Assembly (NCBI RefSeq): GCF_000471905.2
Contig: NW_006494916.1
Location: forward strand, 2,920,380 to 2,984,379
Length of the DNA stretch: 64,000 bases
Reading direction: 5' to 3'
Origin: Amborella trichopoda
Taxonomy: Eukaryota > Streptophyta > Magnoliopsida > Amborellales > Amborellaceae
Shown: positions 12,901 to 27,900 of the stretch, piece after piece
Position numbering within the stretch: the first letter of the stretch is position 1
Layout: each line of letters opens with the position of its first letter
Notes under the pieces: model-generated
The model's database searches: none
Told to the model about the DNA's origin: nothing
Seen by the model: only the letters and a program-made list of their open reading frames with translations
Translations under genes and position numbers: made by a program

Positions 12901-15900
12901 GTACGGACGCAATTTTCTTTTCTTAAAATGATAATTTTATCCTATTCCTACTTTTAAATACCAAAGAAATGATGGATGAAAGGTAAAATTACCAGCAGTA
13001 AATAGCCACTTAAAAAAATTGACAGATCCAATAACTGCCTTGATATTTCAAGCTCATGGACCACCTCTATGACCTGGTGTTCCAAGAACTAGCCTGATAC
13101 CTTCCCCAAGGTAAAATTATACGGGTTGACAAGGAGACCAACAAGTTACACAAGGAATAGGGTACTAGACATGATTGTTATTTAGCAGGAACAAGCAGAG
13201 AGTAAAATATTCTCCAAACACAACACAAATCTGAAGTCATTTCATACTCAGAAAAGTAAAATGGGCAGTAGTGATAGGAATACTTGAGAGACCTACATTG
13301 AGAGAAGTTAACCTCATCTTGTGAGCTTCAGCTCCCAATCCATTCTCATAAGAATGAACTATTGCCACAGCATCAAGCTCCCCTTCCTGTCCAAGACAGT
13401 GACATACAGGAATATTAGGAAGCTGCTATCACAACGTATACTATGATGATGATGATGGGATATGGCTCGGATGATGATGATGATGATGATATCAAAACAC
13501 ATAATTTGAAGATACAAGACAAACGATATTATCTGTGCCCATAGTATCTTGCATGTTAGATATGTTCTTTCGTGAAAATGTCAAGCAAATCAGATATCTG
13601 AATTTTAAAAATAATGTAATAAAAAATCATGGTAATTTCCTCAAATATAAATTAACAATAACATCTAATAAATAATCTTAAGTTCTATTTATGCTGTCAT
13701 TCAAGACTGGGACATGACGGAAGAAACAAAGAGCATCTTGAGGTTGAGATTTACAGAAAATAAAAACAGACGATACGCCAAACTTACTCATACAAAAGAA
13801 GCTAAGGATCATAAATATCAGTAGGTTACTAAAAACCCAGATGGCATTGAAAATCATTATTTATATCATTTATGAGGTATCCCTATAAAAGTAATCACTA
13901 AAAATGGTAATGAATAAACTTAAGAGATTACTCGTATCTAATGACCATTAATAAACTTAAGAGATTACAAGCATCTAAGGATGACTATTATTACTTATAA
14001 AGGGCAACTCAATTGTCGTGAACTTAGCAGAAACCATTCTGTTTATAAAATGACAATGGACCAACTCAAAAACTAATTTAAAAGGTGAGTTAGTGAGTTA
14101 CCATAGAAGGCTATGGATAGAATACGTACGAAGAGAAACTATAGAAACAGTGCCAGGAAAACCTGCATAACATGGAAGTGAAATACAACATTGAAATTTC
14201 AAAACAGTGCTCGGACATCAAATTTTAAGAAAATGACCATTTTAACCCTAATGGAGTTTTTAATGTCAATCAGGTATTTCTTTTAAAAGACTGGACTGAC
14301 AGAAAATACTCATTTAAAAAAAAAAATGCCCATTCCATGTCCTGTTTCATATTTTGACTATACGATCACAAGCATCAATTATGAATATGTTAAAGGCACT
14401 GATTTCACATTTTATAAATATAAAAAGCTTAAATTTACACCTCATGGGAATATGCTATATGTAATAACCATCTTGAAAACAGAATCCTTTGAGCCATTCA
14501 TTGGAAAAAAGAAAAAATGTATTTCATAAGCATTAAGGACTATGTCGTGGACCCAACCAAGTATTCTTTAGTTAGGGCACGTTTAGTTGGTGCGTAAATA
14601 CCTCCCCATGAAAAAAATATTTACATATGTAAGCACTTTAAAGGAAAAACTTCTGCAAACTTTCTTCTCACCATGGTTGTTAACACGTTTAAAAAGCATT
14701 GTGTAATGAATTACATATGTTTGGCAACTTGTTTGGTATCTAAATATATTTTGTAAATATATGAAATCTATACATGCAAAATTTAAATATTCTAACTAAA
14801 ATATATAGTTATATTTATTTAAATATTATTAAAATATTATATATTAAATTAGTAAATATAAAATATTATATAATATATTGTATTGTAAATATCTATTACA
14901 AAAATAAAACATATGAATAAAAAATACAAGATATATAATATAATATAATATAATATAATACAATATAAGTATATATTAATAGTATATTTAATATAAATAT
15001 ATTAACTGTATATATTATATTATATTATATATTACAATATAATATAATATATAAACTAATTTATAATATAATATTATATAGTAATATTATATATTATATT
15101 ATACTAATAACACTAATATTATGTATTATATTATGATATCATATTAAACTAGTGGAAAAAGTTTATATAAGGTTGCAACCTTAAAATGTAGAATTACAGA
15201 TGCATCTCAAAAATCCATCGAAAAAGGTTGCTTTAATGTTGAAAAAACCTCCAATTGATCATCTCGACATCGAGATATATGAATATGAAAAAAAAAACAA
15301 AAAAAGTGACTTTGAGTCCGAGAATTAGTGCATCTTGCAATACATTATCTAGACTGTTCATTTTCAATATTTCCATATGTTTATAGATCTACTTGATTTT
15401 AACTATTTTTGGAGTTTAAAATTTTATAATTAGATATGAAAATAGATTTTGAGATAATCCTAAGAATGTTTTTCACTAAAATTACATGTTATGATAAAAT
15501 TTGGAGGTGCACCTTAATTGGATTGTTTAAGGTTGTAACCTTATAGAAACCACACCCTAAACTAATAGGTATTATATCTAAGTTATATAATATGGTATAA
15601 TATAAAATAATATATTATTTACATAAATTGTTATTTATATATTATATATTAAACATTATTGAAATATGTATGATGGAGAGACGAGTGAGTTTTCAGTGAC
15701 AATAGGTTTACATCAAGGGTCGGTATTGAGCCCGTACCTCTTTGTCTTAGTTATAGACAACTGAACTAAGCACTTGCAAGATGAGATACTATAGTGCATG
15801 TTGTTTGCAGATGACATAGTTTTGACTGATGAGACCCGAAACGAAGTCAACACAAAGTTATAACTTTGGAGGGATGCTCTAGAATCCAAAGGTTTTATAA

Positions 15901-18900
15901 TTAGTCGGTCTAAGATAGTATATGGAATGCAAGTTTAGTAATAATAGGAATAGAGGTGAGGAAGTGTTTAAGATTGACAGCCAGGAAGTACAAAAAAGAC
16001 AGAAATTTCGTTACCTTAGGTAGATAATCCAAGAAATCAGAGAGATTGTGGAAGATGTCGCACATAGAATTAGAGTTGGGTGCGTAAAGTGGAGATGTGC
16101 AACTGGAATTATATGTAATCGTCGTATACCAATGAAGTTGAAGCGTAAGTTCTATAAGACAGTTGTGAGACCAACTTTCCTTTATAGGGCAGAATGTTGG
16201 GCGGACAAAAAACAATAGACCTATAAAATGACTGCAGCAGAGATGAGGATGTTGAGATCGATAAGTAGCAAGACAAGAAAGGATAGAATCCGAAATGAAT
16301 CCATTCGGAAGAGTTTAGGTGTAGCACTAATAGGCGATAAGATGAAAGAGAGTAGACTTAAGTGGGTTGACCATCTATGGCGTCGACCTAGTACAGCACC
16401 TGTTAGGAGGTGCGAGTTAGTTCAAGTGCAAGGATTGAAAAGGGTAAGGAATAGGCCTAAAAAGACGTGGTTGAAAGTAGTCCGAAAAGATATGAGACCT
16501 TATGGTCTCACCGAGGGTATGGCCTTAAATAGAGCTGAATGCGGACTAGGATTCGTGTACCCGACCCCAATTAATTGGGAAAAGGCTATGATGATGATGA
16601 TGATATTAAATATTATTGACATATAATTTATATATTTAATATATAAATAAAATAGTATGCAATATATATTATATTGTAAATAGTGAATAGTGGGTCCGCA
16701 CTTGAAAATAAAAGCACAGGGAATGTTTCCCCACCTCAAGAGATGAGATTTTGTTTTACCATGAACTAGACCATTCCATGGTAAAATGTTTTACCATGGC
16801 ATTTATTTGTATATGCATTACACACCAAACAAATGTATGAAACGCAAATAACACGTGCAAATATTTTTCAAAAAACATATACGCACAAACCATACGTACC
16901 GTAAAGAAATATCCAGTCATTTGTAATCCGGCTAGTCCTATAGAAGAAAGGAAGCAAAACAAAAATAAATAAATAAATAGTTGGACAATACTCACATGGA
17001 TTTGACAGTAAGACTCTTTCAACTTATTGAGCATTAGCAAGTCAACCGGTCTGGCCACAAGGTCAGTATGAACAGGCGGCCAAGTCTGGTGATGTTCCTG
17101 CACCCATAAGAGGCATCTAGATATATCCTGTGAGAAAGGCATGTGCAAAAGTATTAGTAAATAAGAAATTTCATTCAAAAATTCAGAGTGAAAGTAATCT
17201 ACCAAAGAGAACACTGAGTACGTCGACAGAAGTATTGAGGACGTCAATGAGTAATTCAGGGCTATTCTCGTAAATTAAAGTATTTAACAAGTCAAATGAT
17301 GCAAAGATGCACCCAGAGCAAAGACGTACCCAGAGTTTTAAAAGTTAAACCTTGGCTGAGACTTAGCCTGAGTCAAAACCAAATCCACTAGATAAAATAC
17401 ATAAATATATGCACACACAGACACGCACACACACATCACACACACACACACAAACACACAAACATATACACAAAATACATATGTACATATATACATACAT
17501 ACAAACATATATATAATGCTAAATTAGCGAAGCTAGCTGGATTGAATACAGGAAAGGACCATACAAATAGATGTATAAGATAGATGATTAAAGATAAAAA
17601 ATTGGCTGCCGGTAACATGCATTGATGTCAACCAAAGTCTCAACAAATAAGGCAGTTCGACTCAACTAACCAGAGTTTTACACATTTACTCATACATTCT
17701 ACTGCTCACTCCGGTTATCCATCTACAAATAACAAAAAGAACTAGGGAAAAAGATCCATTTAGTAAGTCAAGCGATACAAGGAACCATACTTCTCCACCA
17801 AAGGGTAGAGTTACACCCGTGTTAGGCAAAGCCACTCCATCCTAAGCAACAGCAGAGCAAATGATTAGTGTAGGAGACAAAAAATCTTAAAAACCCCATA
17901 ATTGAGTAATTATTAGAGTCAAAATGAAAATGACTACTTTGAGTTTACGGGAACATGTACTGCAATAAGATGGACTATTGAAAACCACAGTCCATAGGGG
18001 TCATCACCGTCCAATGAAATGGACTATGATGAACAGTGAACAGGACCCATCAGAACAGAAGCAGAGACCCCAGTGATGATCTTACTCTCTGTCTGTCATC
18101 ATCCAGTTTACTGGAACAATGAAAAACTCAACATATCATGGTTTCCAATTTCCATTGGTTTATAGTACTATTACTTAATTGGAGTATAGCATAGTTTCCT
18201 TTAGATATTAAAAAAAAATGTCAAATTCAAAGGACATTATGTATTTTTATACCAGTTTCAACACTCTCATAGAAGAGAGAAAAATCCATCATTACCTCAA
18301 TGCAAATAACAGATGTCACTTGAGCTCCCATGTTCACAACACATGCAGTCGACAGGCCATTCCCAAAGGCAGCAGCAAGACCTTCCTGTTGAAAATGGTA
18401 CCCGAAAATATTACTCCGGAATAGCACTAACTGAGACACTACTACTAAATTCAAGTAAAGAGAAGATAATTAAAAAAAGCATTGCTCCTACGAACAAGAC
18501 ATGCATTCTAAGATGCATTAAATATGACATGTTCAACAAACAAAGCTAATGATACCCAACTATCCTAAATGAAAGTTTTCTAGACCTATACATTAAAATG
18601 ACAAACCAATATTTCGGTAAAATCGCTGAAAATAACCAAAACGTATTCCATATGAAATTTCTACAGTATAGAAATACATAACATCAAGGAAATGCTTATT
18701 TCTCAGTAAAAAATATTATCATAAGTGCATGACGCTTATAAAGAAATACCCTGGCCTATATAGAAATACATAACATCAGGAAATACTTATTTCTCAGTAA
18801 AAAATTTTATCACAAGTGCATGATGCTTATAAAGAAATACCCTGGCCTATATATTTGTAATGAAATGCATCCAGAAGAAGGAGAGTTATAATACAAGACA

Positions 18901-21900
18901 CCATAAATCAAGAGGCCATAAATCAATAAAAACACCTGATGTACCACTGCTGATCCAAAACGTAAATCTTGCAACACAATGGATAAGGTTTCCTTTATTT
19001 CTGTTGATAAACAGAACAGAGTTATTACAAACAATATGGAACGAAAATGAAAAGGTACAATAAAAGAAAAGTTGATTCCAGATATAATAAGAAAGATAAA
19101 TAAGTCTTACCAAGAAAAGTCAAAGGAAACAGCTGTCACAGTTTGTATGCATATTCGAGGGACTTTAAGCACCAAATAGTAATGGCCTCAAGGCTAAGTG
19201 GTCAGCGTGGTGGGGCATCATAATGTGACATCTTGAGCAGTGTCTTAAAAAGCGGACCGCCCAGTGCCTAGGCAGCCACCTAGGCAGTTCAGAAGGCCTG
19301 GGCGCATTCCCTAGGCCTAGGCGGCCAAATTAGGCGTATATCCCTGGGCGCCCGCCTAGGAGCTCGAGAACTCGCCTAGACACCCGCCCAGGGCCTGCGC
19401 CCCGCCCCAGGGACGGAAATGCAGCTCTTTGAGGGTATTTTTGGGTCATTTTTTTAATACTAAAGGGGCAAAATTGTGGGTTTAGGTTCATTTGAAACCT
19501 AAAACCCATTAGAGGCTATTTTTGATAGAGAAAACCCAAACAAAAAGAAAAAAATCTACTAGGCAGCCCAGGTTCTGGGCGGCCTGGACCCCCCCAACCG
19601 CCTAGGTGCCGTCTAGCGCTTTTTGAAACCGTGATCTTGAGTTCCATTCCTATCACGGGTAGGGAACCTGTTCCCCACCAAACTACCCACGGAAAAAAAA
19701 AAGACTTTAAGCACCAAATCAGCATAACCTTGTTTAAAGTGGTGACTAACCTGATCTTCATGTATTCTTGCATAGAAAATTGCAGATGGTGGAAAAAAAC
19801 AGTTTCCTTGTTTTTAGGCTTGATGAGTAATAATATATTAAAGTAATAATTTATGTGCCCAAACCGAGTATCCCCAAGTAAAAAATTACCATTGGTATGG
19901 CTAGAAATCCTTTTAACTTGCAATAATGAGCTTAAAGCAACAATCTCTGTAAACCAACATCCATCTTCATTAATTGGTAAAATGTAGATTCAAAACTCAT
20001 CTCTGTTAGGGAAAACAGAAAACTTACTCGCAGCTTTCAAACCTTGAGACAGAACTTCTCAAGAAGGACCAATCTGGTTAAACAAGTATAGCACAACACT
20101 CAGCTTCATGCTTGACCATACTAGGCCCAAGATTTATTGGGGTACTCAAATTATAACAGTGTTGCCTACAATTAAGGTCAGAAAACATTTGTTTCTCCTC
20201 ATCTAGTGCATGCACCATCATACTCAACTCATCTTGCCTCCAAAAGACATTGTTCAATTCCCATTACTAGCGCTACAAAATGTACACATTTTTAAACCAA
20301 GCATTGTCGACTACCATCATACCAGACATAATCCAGGTGATCATGAAAGTTTACCTCACCTCAAAACATTTTCCCAGTGAACATTTCAAAACAAATAAAA
20401 CATTTTCCCAATGAACCCAACAACGGGGAAGTTTGAAAATAAGATGCACCGTTCACTGCAGAACTCTACACAAGTTTCTGTCACACTTTCGACACTCAGC
20501 AGCATATACAGCACAACTGCGTTGTGTGTGTGCGTGTGAGAGGAGGGAGAGAGAGAGAGAGAGTCAACTCCAATAAACTAGCATCATATGCTTACAATAC
20601 CATGCAATAATTTCAAGTAAGCAAATATGTACCTACTGATAATTATTTGGAGACAAATACCTAAAAGGGAAAATGAAGATGCCGCATCAAGATGTGAAGT
20701 TCTGGGATTATGAAGAACTGATAACTCCTCAGAATTCTTTAAATTATAAAACTTTCTAACTCACCTTCGTGTCACCCAAGAATGCTCGTACCCCACACAC
20801 CCCACACACACAAGTGCATATAGCACTTCCCCACCCCCCCCAACCTAAATTGGAACCAAATGTGAAAATGTGACCAATAGAAACAAATAGCTTTGGTATT
20901 GCTAGGAAGTCATAGAGACATGAATGTAACCACTGAATCTTTTGTTATATCACTATTTATTCAGAGAACAGGCTTTAATGCCATGCCACAGTCAGGGTAG
21001 GAACCAGGACATGAAGCTTAGGTAAATAAACGAGACTAATCAGTGAGTCAAGAGACATTTGCACAACCAAAGATATAGGATGAATGAAGACCAAGATAAC
21101 CTCTATGGTACAAAAGAATGTCAAATGACTAAAACTCCATTCCATTCCACAGTAAACACATTATATACATCTTTCCTTTTTGGGGATGGGATTCCAATCT
21201 TGAATATTAATACTATAGCCCTAACATCCTACCAATTAAGTCAAGTGACCAAACACCAAACAAACAACATATACACAACAGGCACACCAAACAAAAGACT
21301 CATACACAATAGGCAAATTTAACAGAGTATATAGAGGCAACTTCTGAAAGCGTCATATGTATTTGCTTGTGAACAGTCCTAATATTCTACACTGTAATGA
21401 CCTTATAACTTGAATTAGAACTAGTTTGAGGCAAAAATAATGTTTTCTCGATTCTCCTGATTAAAAGCCATAACATCTGTGTATCATTAAGATATTGAAA
21501 TAAAGATTCAGAAGCTCTGAACTTACCACGATTATCGAAAGCATCAGGGACAACAAGAATAACAGAAAACTTATATCTTTCAGCAGGAAAGATGTGCAGC
21601 TTCTCTTTCAGAACCCAGTCCCAAATAGTAGAAAGGTCTTCGCAAACCTGACATAAGACAACTTATTATATTTTCCTCATTAAAAGAAGGTAAGCAATGA
21701 GAGGTATAAGGAATATATGAAAAGCTTAGATCTAACTGAAAAGGTTAATCTACGTAAATTAAGCTACCTTATATACTAGGAGTTCATCAACATTATATCG
21801 ATTCCTCAACCAAATCATAGGGGTGTCAACAGGTCAGGTCATTGGGTCCAATGACCTAGGTCCAAGTAATTTGCATCCGAACCCCACCCAGACACAAGTC

Positions 21901-24900
21901 TAGAATTAAAAGTAAAAAATAAAAAATTACTTTTAATATTGTCTAATATTCTTTGATATATTTTATACAAGGTCGGGTCGACCCAGACCCAAACCCAACC
22001 CGACCCGATAGGGGTCCAACACGGACCCAGATACCAGACCCTCAAGATCTAAATCTTGGATCTTCACCTGGACCAAATTCGGGTAGACCCATCGGGTCCG
22101 TGGTCGACTCAACCCAATTGCCACCCCTACCAAATCATTTTCATTCGTTGTTGTCACAATATATAGTACAAGATAATTAAGTTTCTAAATATTTTCTTAA
22201 CTGCTCTTCAATGTTCCAATTTCAGGTTACTTTGAAATCTCCCAACTAATCTTTGAGCGTAAGCTAAGTCTAGTCTAGTGCCCATAGTAATATATGTGAG
22301 GTATCCAACAGCTTCTATATAGTACACTTTCCATTATTTTTTGCTCTTCATCATTTCTTGGACACATACTCATGCTTAGCTTAGTTCCCTTTTTTGCGGG
22401 TGTATTAATTGGCATGCACGTACCCATGCCAAATCTTTCAAGTACCGTCTTAAAGTATGCGGCTTGGGATAATTGAAGTTTTTGGGCTGCTCTAATGCTA
22501 TAAAGAGGGGTCAAACTTTGGAGTCTTGAACATACTATAGAGATGAACTCCTTCCCAGCCAACCATTCCACCTTCTTATTAGCATCTATATATGTGCAAG
22601 TATGAGACCACTGATAAGCAACCTATGATTCAAAAACACTAAATCTGTAGAATTTTCACGTAATACGAAATGTTATGTCTTTTGAATCCTAAAATAAACC
22701 AAGCTATAAATGGAACATTAATGATGGAGGGAAAAATTATACTTATTTTTAATTTCTATTCAATTTTAAAGGATATATTTCGATTTTAGTTTTTGGATTT
22801 ATGTTTAGGATTTTAATTTTTTTGGGGGGGATTCTAGGGCTTTCTTATATTTTCTTATTTACTATTCTTGAGAACTATTCATAGTACTGTTCACATGTTA
22901 CTGTTTGCGCCTTAATGTTCACAGGGGTATTTTTAAAATTTTAGTATTGCTTTAGGGGTATTTTAGAGTCTTAAGTGTTTACTTGGATCTTATGTTAAAT
23001 TAGGGTTTCATAGGCTTACAAAATGTTGGATGTCATATTTTGAGAGGCATATGTTATGAGAATGAATTTTATTTGTGAAAGAAGAAAAATCTTCTTCTCT
23101 GGGCTTAATTTACTGCCATGTTCTTTCTGCATTATTGGGCTTGATTTACAGTCATGTTATGTCCCCATTATTGCTGAGTTTACTTGTTCAAGGTTCAGAA
23201 AAAAAGTGGATTTAACTTCCCACCTTTCCTTCCTACATCAAACATGGATCTACAAAATTGTCAAAAAAAAATTTGATTAGTCCAAATTTTGATTATGTTC
23301 AAATTAAAATTTTAAACTGAGATCTAGGGAAACAACTATTCCATGTGAATATTAGAGAAAACAAGGACACGTTCTTAGGGCTCATCCCCCACCATCCCTC
23401 CCTCCCCTCCCCTCCCCTCCCCTCCCAAAAAGACAACCTTGCAAAAACAAAACAAAAAAAATGCCTTGGGGTACAAAAAGTGCTCCAAGCCACCCTCCCT
23501 AAAGCCTTCCTAAAACACAGATAGGGGGATGTTTTTATCTGAAAATTTTCAGATCACATTAATCACCTTTTTTTTTAGAGGAGTTCACTATAATTGCATT
23601 ACTTAGTAGTAGAATTTACAAAAAGGTGGTGACCGAAATGGTCACACTATACCAGCCCAAAAGGATCCAAAAAATGCAAGACAGAACCCGCAACTCGAAG
23701 GGGAGGACTAGGCAGACATATGGCGCAGAAGCCTAAGTGTCCAAGAAATATTTAAGAAGGCCCCTTTTTTTGCCAATCTATCAGCTTCTGAATTAGCTTC
23801 TTTGTAGGCATGGCATGGCGTCAAGAGATCATGTAGTTGCTTGTTAAATGAAGAAGCCTGTCAAAAATGTTGTCAAGGCGCCAAGGCCATGATAAGCGGT
23901 TGGATGCCTAGTGGATAATGTTATTGGCATCACCTTCCACCACGATGCTGTGACTCCAGGTGTGGTAAACTTGCGAAGGCCCTCCAAAAGGGCTAGAGCC
24001 TTAGCAAGAGTGGAGTCTGCAATACCTATAGGTCGCGAATATGTCAACAGGGTGCTGCCATCACTAGAACGATAAAGCCCCCAAATTCCTGAGGGTCCAA
24101 GGTTGCCAAGAGAACAACCATCAAAGTTATGCTTCATTGCTCCCACTTCGGGTGGTCTCCACCACAGGGCCCTCGAGATTCTATGGTTGGCTAAAAGTAA
24201 TAAGTTGGACCAATTACTGTGGAAGTCAAAGGAAGAAAAAAACTTGAATAGAGTATGATTGGAGGCCCAGAAAGCCACTAAGTTCCTTACTTTCTCCATC
24301 AACTGTTCGACCGATGACCTCGCCCCTGGAAGATTCTATGATCACATTAATCACCCCTAAGAATAATATAAAAAATGATTTGGAGCATGACCCGGACCCA
24401 AGCCCAAACCCGTCCCGGGTCGGGTGCAAGTCGTTTGTACCCGGATCCGACTCAAGTCGACCCTACCCAATTTCCATCCCTTCCAAATCATTTTTCATTC
24501 ATTGTCACAATATAGTACAAGTTAATGCATATTATTGTGATGCTACAAAGAGGGGTCAAACTTTGGAGTCTTGGACATAATATATAGATGAATTCAATCC
24601 CAGCCAACCATTCCGCCTTCTCATTGGCATTTATATACATGCTAGTACGAGAGCACTAATAAGTGACCTATGATTCAAACACTCTAAATCTCAAGAATTT
24701 TCAAATAATCTGAAAGAAATGTTGACTCTTTTGAATCCCAAAATAATCCAAACTAGAAATGGAACATGGTTCTACGAAATTGTCAAAAAAAATTTGATAA
24801 GTCCAAATTTTGATTCTGTTCAAATTAAAATTTTAAGCTGAGATATAGGGAAACAACTCTTCCATGTGAATAGTGGAAGAAATAAGGACAGGCTCTTAGC

Positions 24901-27900
24901 GCTCATCCCCCACCATCCCTCCCCCCACCCCACCCCCAAAAAAAATAATAACTTTGGAGAACAAAAAGTGCTCCAAGCCAGCCTCCCTAAAATGAGTCAA
25001 GCGTTCCTAAACACAGTTAGGGGGCCTTTTTTATCTGAAAATTTTCAGATCACATTAATCACCCCTAAGAACAATCCCATAAACAATGATTTGGAGGACA
25101 AAAATGCTCCAAGTCAACTCCCTTGCTAAGATAGATCCTGAAAAGTTCATATGAAGGATGAATATGTTGGTTTTCAAAAGCTCAAAAGCTTTATTTTTCT
25201 TTTTGTGTGTGTTTGGAATTGTTCACAGGGTGAACCAGAGATGATCGGCAAATTTCCAGATTAAAAAAAGAAATCCTCCTTGCTATGTTTTTGGAGGGGC
25301 TAGACCAGCAAAGTATGTGGTTGGGCTAGACCATATAGTATGTTTCCTTTAGAAAAGAGCTTCTCTTGAAGACCAGAAAAAGAATTTTATAACTCACTTT
25401 CCTTCTCCTGAATCAAGTCAACAGAACATAGTCCAAGTTTTTAAACAATGACATAAAAATTCCCCCCACTAAGAGAGGCAGAAAATAATGATGTTCACGT
25501 ATTGAGCTTGTTAAATAAGGCCATCACCTCTCCCTTTAAGAAGCCCACCACCCCAATTTATACAATAAAATAGTCAAGCCCCCCCCTCCTGCTAATCCAA
25601 GTTCACCATATGGACTCCTATAAAAAGTTCAATGTTACAATTCATTCTCAATGCTAATTTTTAAATCACATTAATGTGGACTACTCTTACTCATTGCAGA
25701 TGAGATGCTTGTGACAGACTTTTTTTTTTTATCCATTAAAAATGCTTGACACCAACCGTTCTGTAAAACAGAAAAGTTTGACTTGCTCGTCTCTTAGTTT
25801 GGATTGTTTGAATGGAGAAAAAACATTTATTCAGAAATTTAAATAAGGGTGACATGAAAAATACCTGTTGTACTGAATAGTGCTGAGAAATATTAAAATG
25901 ACCACGGCGAATAGGCCTGCGTAAGCAGTACGGCTCAACTGAAGCTATTCTCAAAGCCTCCTCACCACAAATGAAGTCCTTAAACTTGTATTGATTCAAG
26001 GTGGAGCCTACACTTCTATTAACTTCAGGTTGGTCCTTGTCTTCATGTTTGGCAACCACAGACTCTAATTGAATGTAAACAATATACTTTTAATAATGTC
26101 ATACTAAGAAGCTCAGTTATGCCTGAACAGAAACCAAACCACTATAGAAGAACGATTGCAACATCAAGCAACTTTACGCAATTCAAGTTCCATAACAAAT
26201 CAGGATAGTATGTAGATTGCACATGCAGAATGAAGTGAATGTTCGGGAATGGGGTTGAGGTGGTGGTGGTAGAACCACTTGAGCCTCAGCTACCGGTCTA
26301 GGTTTCCATTCCCACTGACGCATTCAAAAACCGCTAATTAATTCTAAAAACAGGTAGGGGCCTGTATTCCCCACTGATCTACCCAAAAAAGAATGAAGTG
26401 AATGTTCCAGGTGATCATTTCAAGATATTTCATTCCTGCTGTAAAATTTATTCAAGATTCAACAAGTTCAACACAAAAGGGGGAGATTCATGGGTTTCAT
26501 GTAGGACTCTGACATAGTTCACAAGACAGGACTCAACTCAAGACTCAACTTAGCCCCAAGTGATGTTGGTGTGACTGCCATTCACATCAAAAAAACAATA
26601 CAACATAATGAGACTTGGCCAAGTCTTACAATACTGAACACCAACCCAATGCAGGTCGATTCACTGAGTTTTTTAACTCTGGATTCCAATATTTTACTTT
26701 TTGAAGTTGCACATATGGAAGTATGAACTGTAAAGGATGCCCACTGAAGTCACAACCCTGCCAATGGAGTATTGTATATGGTGTTCTAAAGGGTCTCCAC
26801 CATCCCTCCCTGATGATGAACAGTAGAGGTTAATATTAGTGGGACCAACAAGCATTCACCAATTGTACAGTTAATCTTCAATGTCTGTCATTGAGAATAG
26901 GTGGGGGGTCCCCCTTGGGGTACTGCACACCATGCTCCATTGTGTTAAGCTAAACTTTAAAAAATAGAAGGCAGTAAAATCCAAACTGCATATGCAGAAG
27001 AACATCCATCAGAACACAGAAACTTAGAATACAAGAAATTCAAAAATGATTATAAATTACATCAAATGAAAGGAAAATTCTTGAATGAATGCTTAACTGG
27101 CAAGGAAAATAATTCACTTTATGGATGAGATGAATTTGAAAGTAAGACCTTAGACGATACAAAATACAAGAATGGCAAGAACAGATAAACAACAAGTGAC
27201 AGCCAGATAACCCACCTGTTGACAAAGAGGAAGTGGGAGTAGCCTCCAGTACATTTGTCCAAGTGAAGGTTGTCTCACTCCTGTTACCATGTGAACTTAA
27301 TCCATCAACACGACCAACCTGAGCAAAGAAGATATGAGAATTCCACATTAAAACAACACGAGTTGAATGTGGTAAGTTACATTTCAACTTCCAAATTCAT
27401 GCTGACTGCTCACTAGAACAGTGAAATGCAGAAGCATATATTTTCGGGAGAAATCAATTGTTCACCAAATGCCCACATTCATGGAACCCAGGAAAATGCC
27501 CGTCTATATCTTCATAAAAAATTATGATGGCGCTTTTGATTTATGACGTGAGCATGAAAGAAACCAAGTTCGAGTGGAATAGGATCACTCAACACCTGAT
27601 CAAAACATTCAATCTTAAGGAATGATTATCATGCATAGTAAAATACATTAACAACAACAGCATGAGCATAAACCAAATTCTCATTGAGTAGAATCGGCCT
27701 ATCCCTTGTCCAAGGCATTACATCTCAAGGAATTATCATCATGCATAGTAAATTATAAAATTCCCTGGAAGTTGCCATCATGCATCCTACAATAATTGGT
27801 TCCCACTAGACAAGGAGATTTGTGCCAGGTTAGCACAGAAAATAATATAATCAATCTCGTCAAGGAAGACATTAAGTCAAAATGAGACTTTTTATTCAAG

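Larger units (their letters stand above)
22130..25095 (+). repeat. Local duplication inside an ARP9 intron
   Basis: 22130-23551 and 24475-25060 share long stretches in the same order: TTTTCATTC-TTG-TGTCACAATAT, AGAGGGGTCAAACTTTGGAG, AATGGAACAT, AAAATTTTAA-CTGAGAT, and CATCCCCCACCATCCCTCC. The second copy lacks two internal blocks (about 290 and 530 bp), including most of the copia fragment. The junction is near 24386. Confidence 0.8.
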
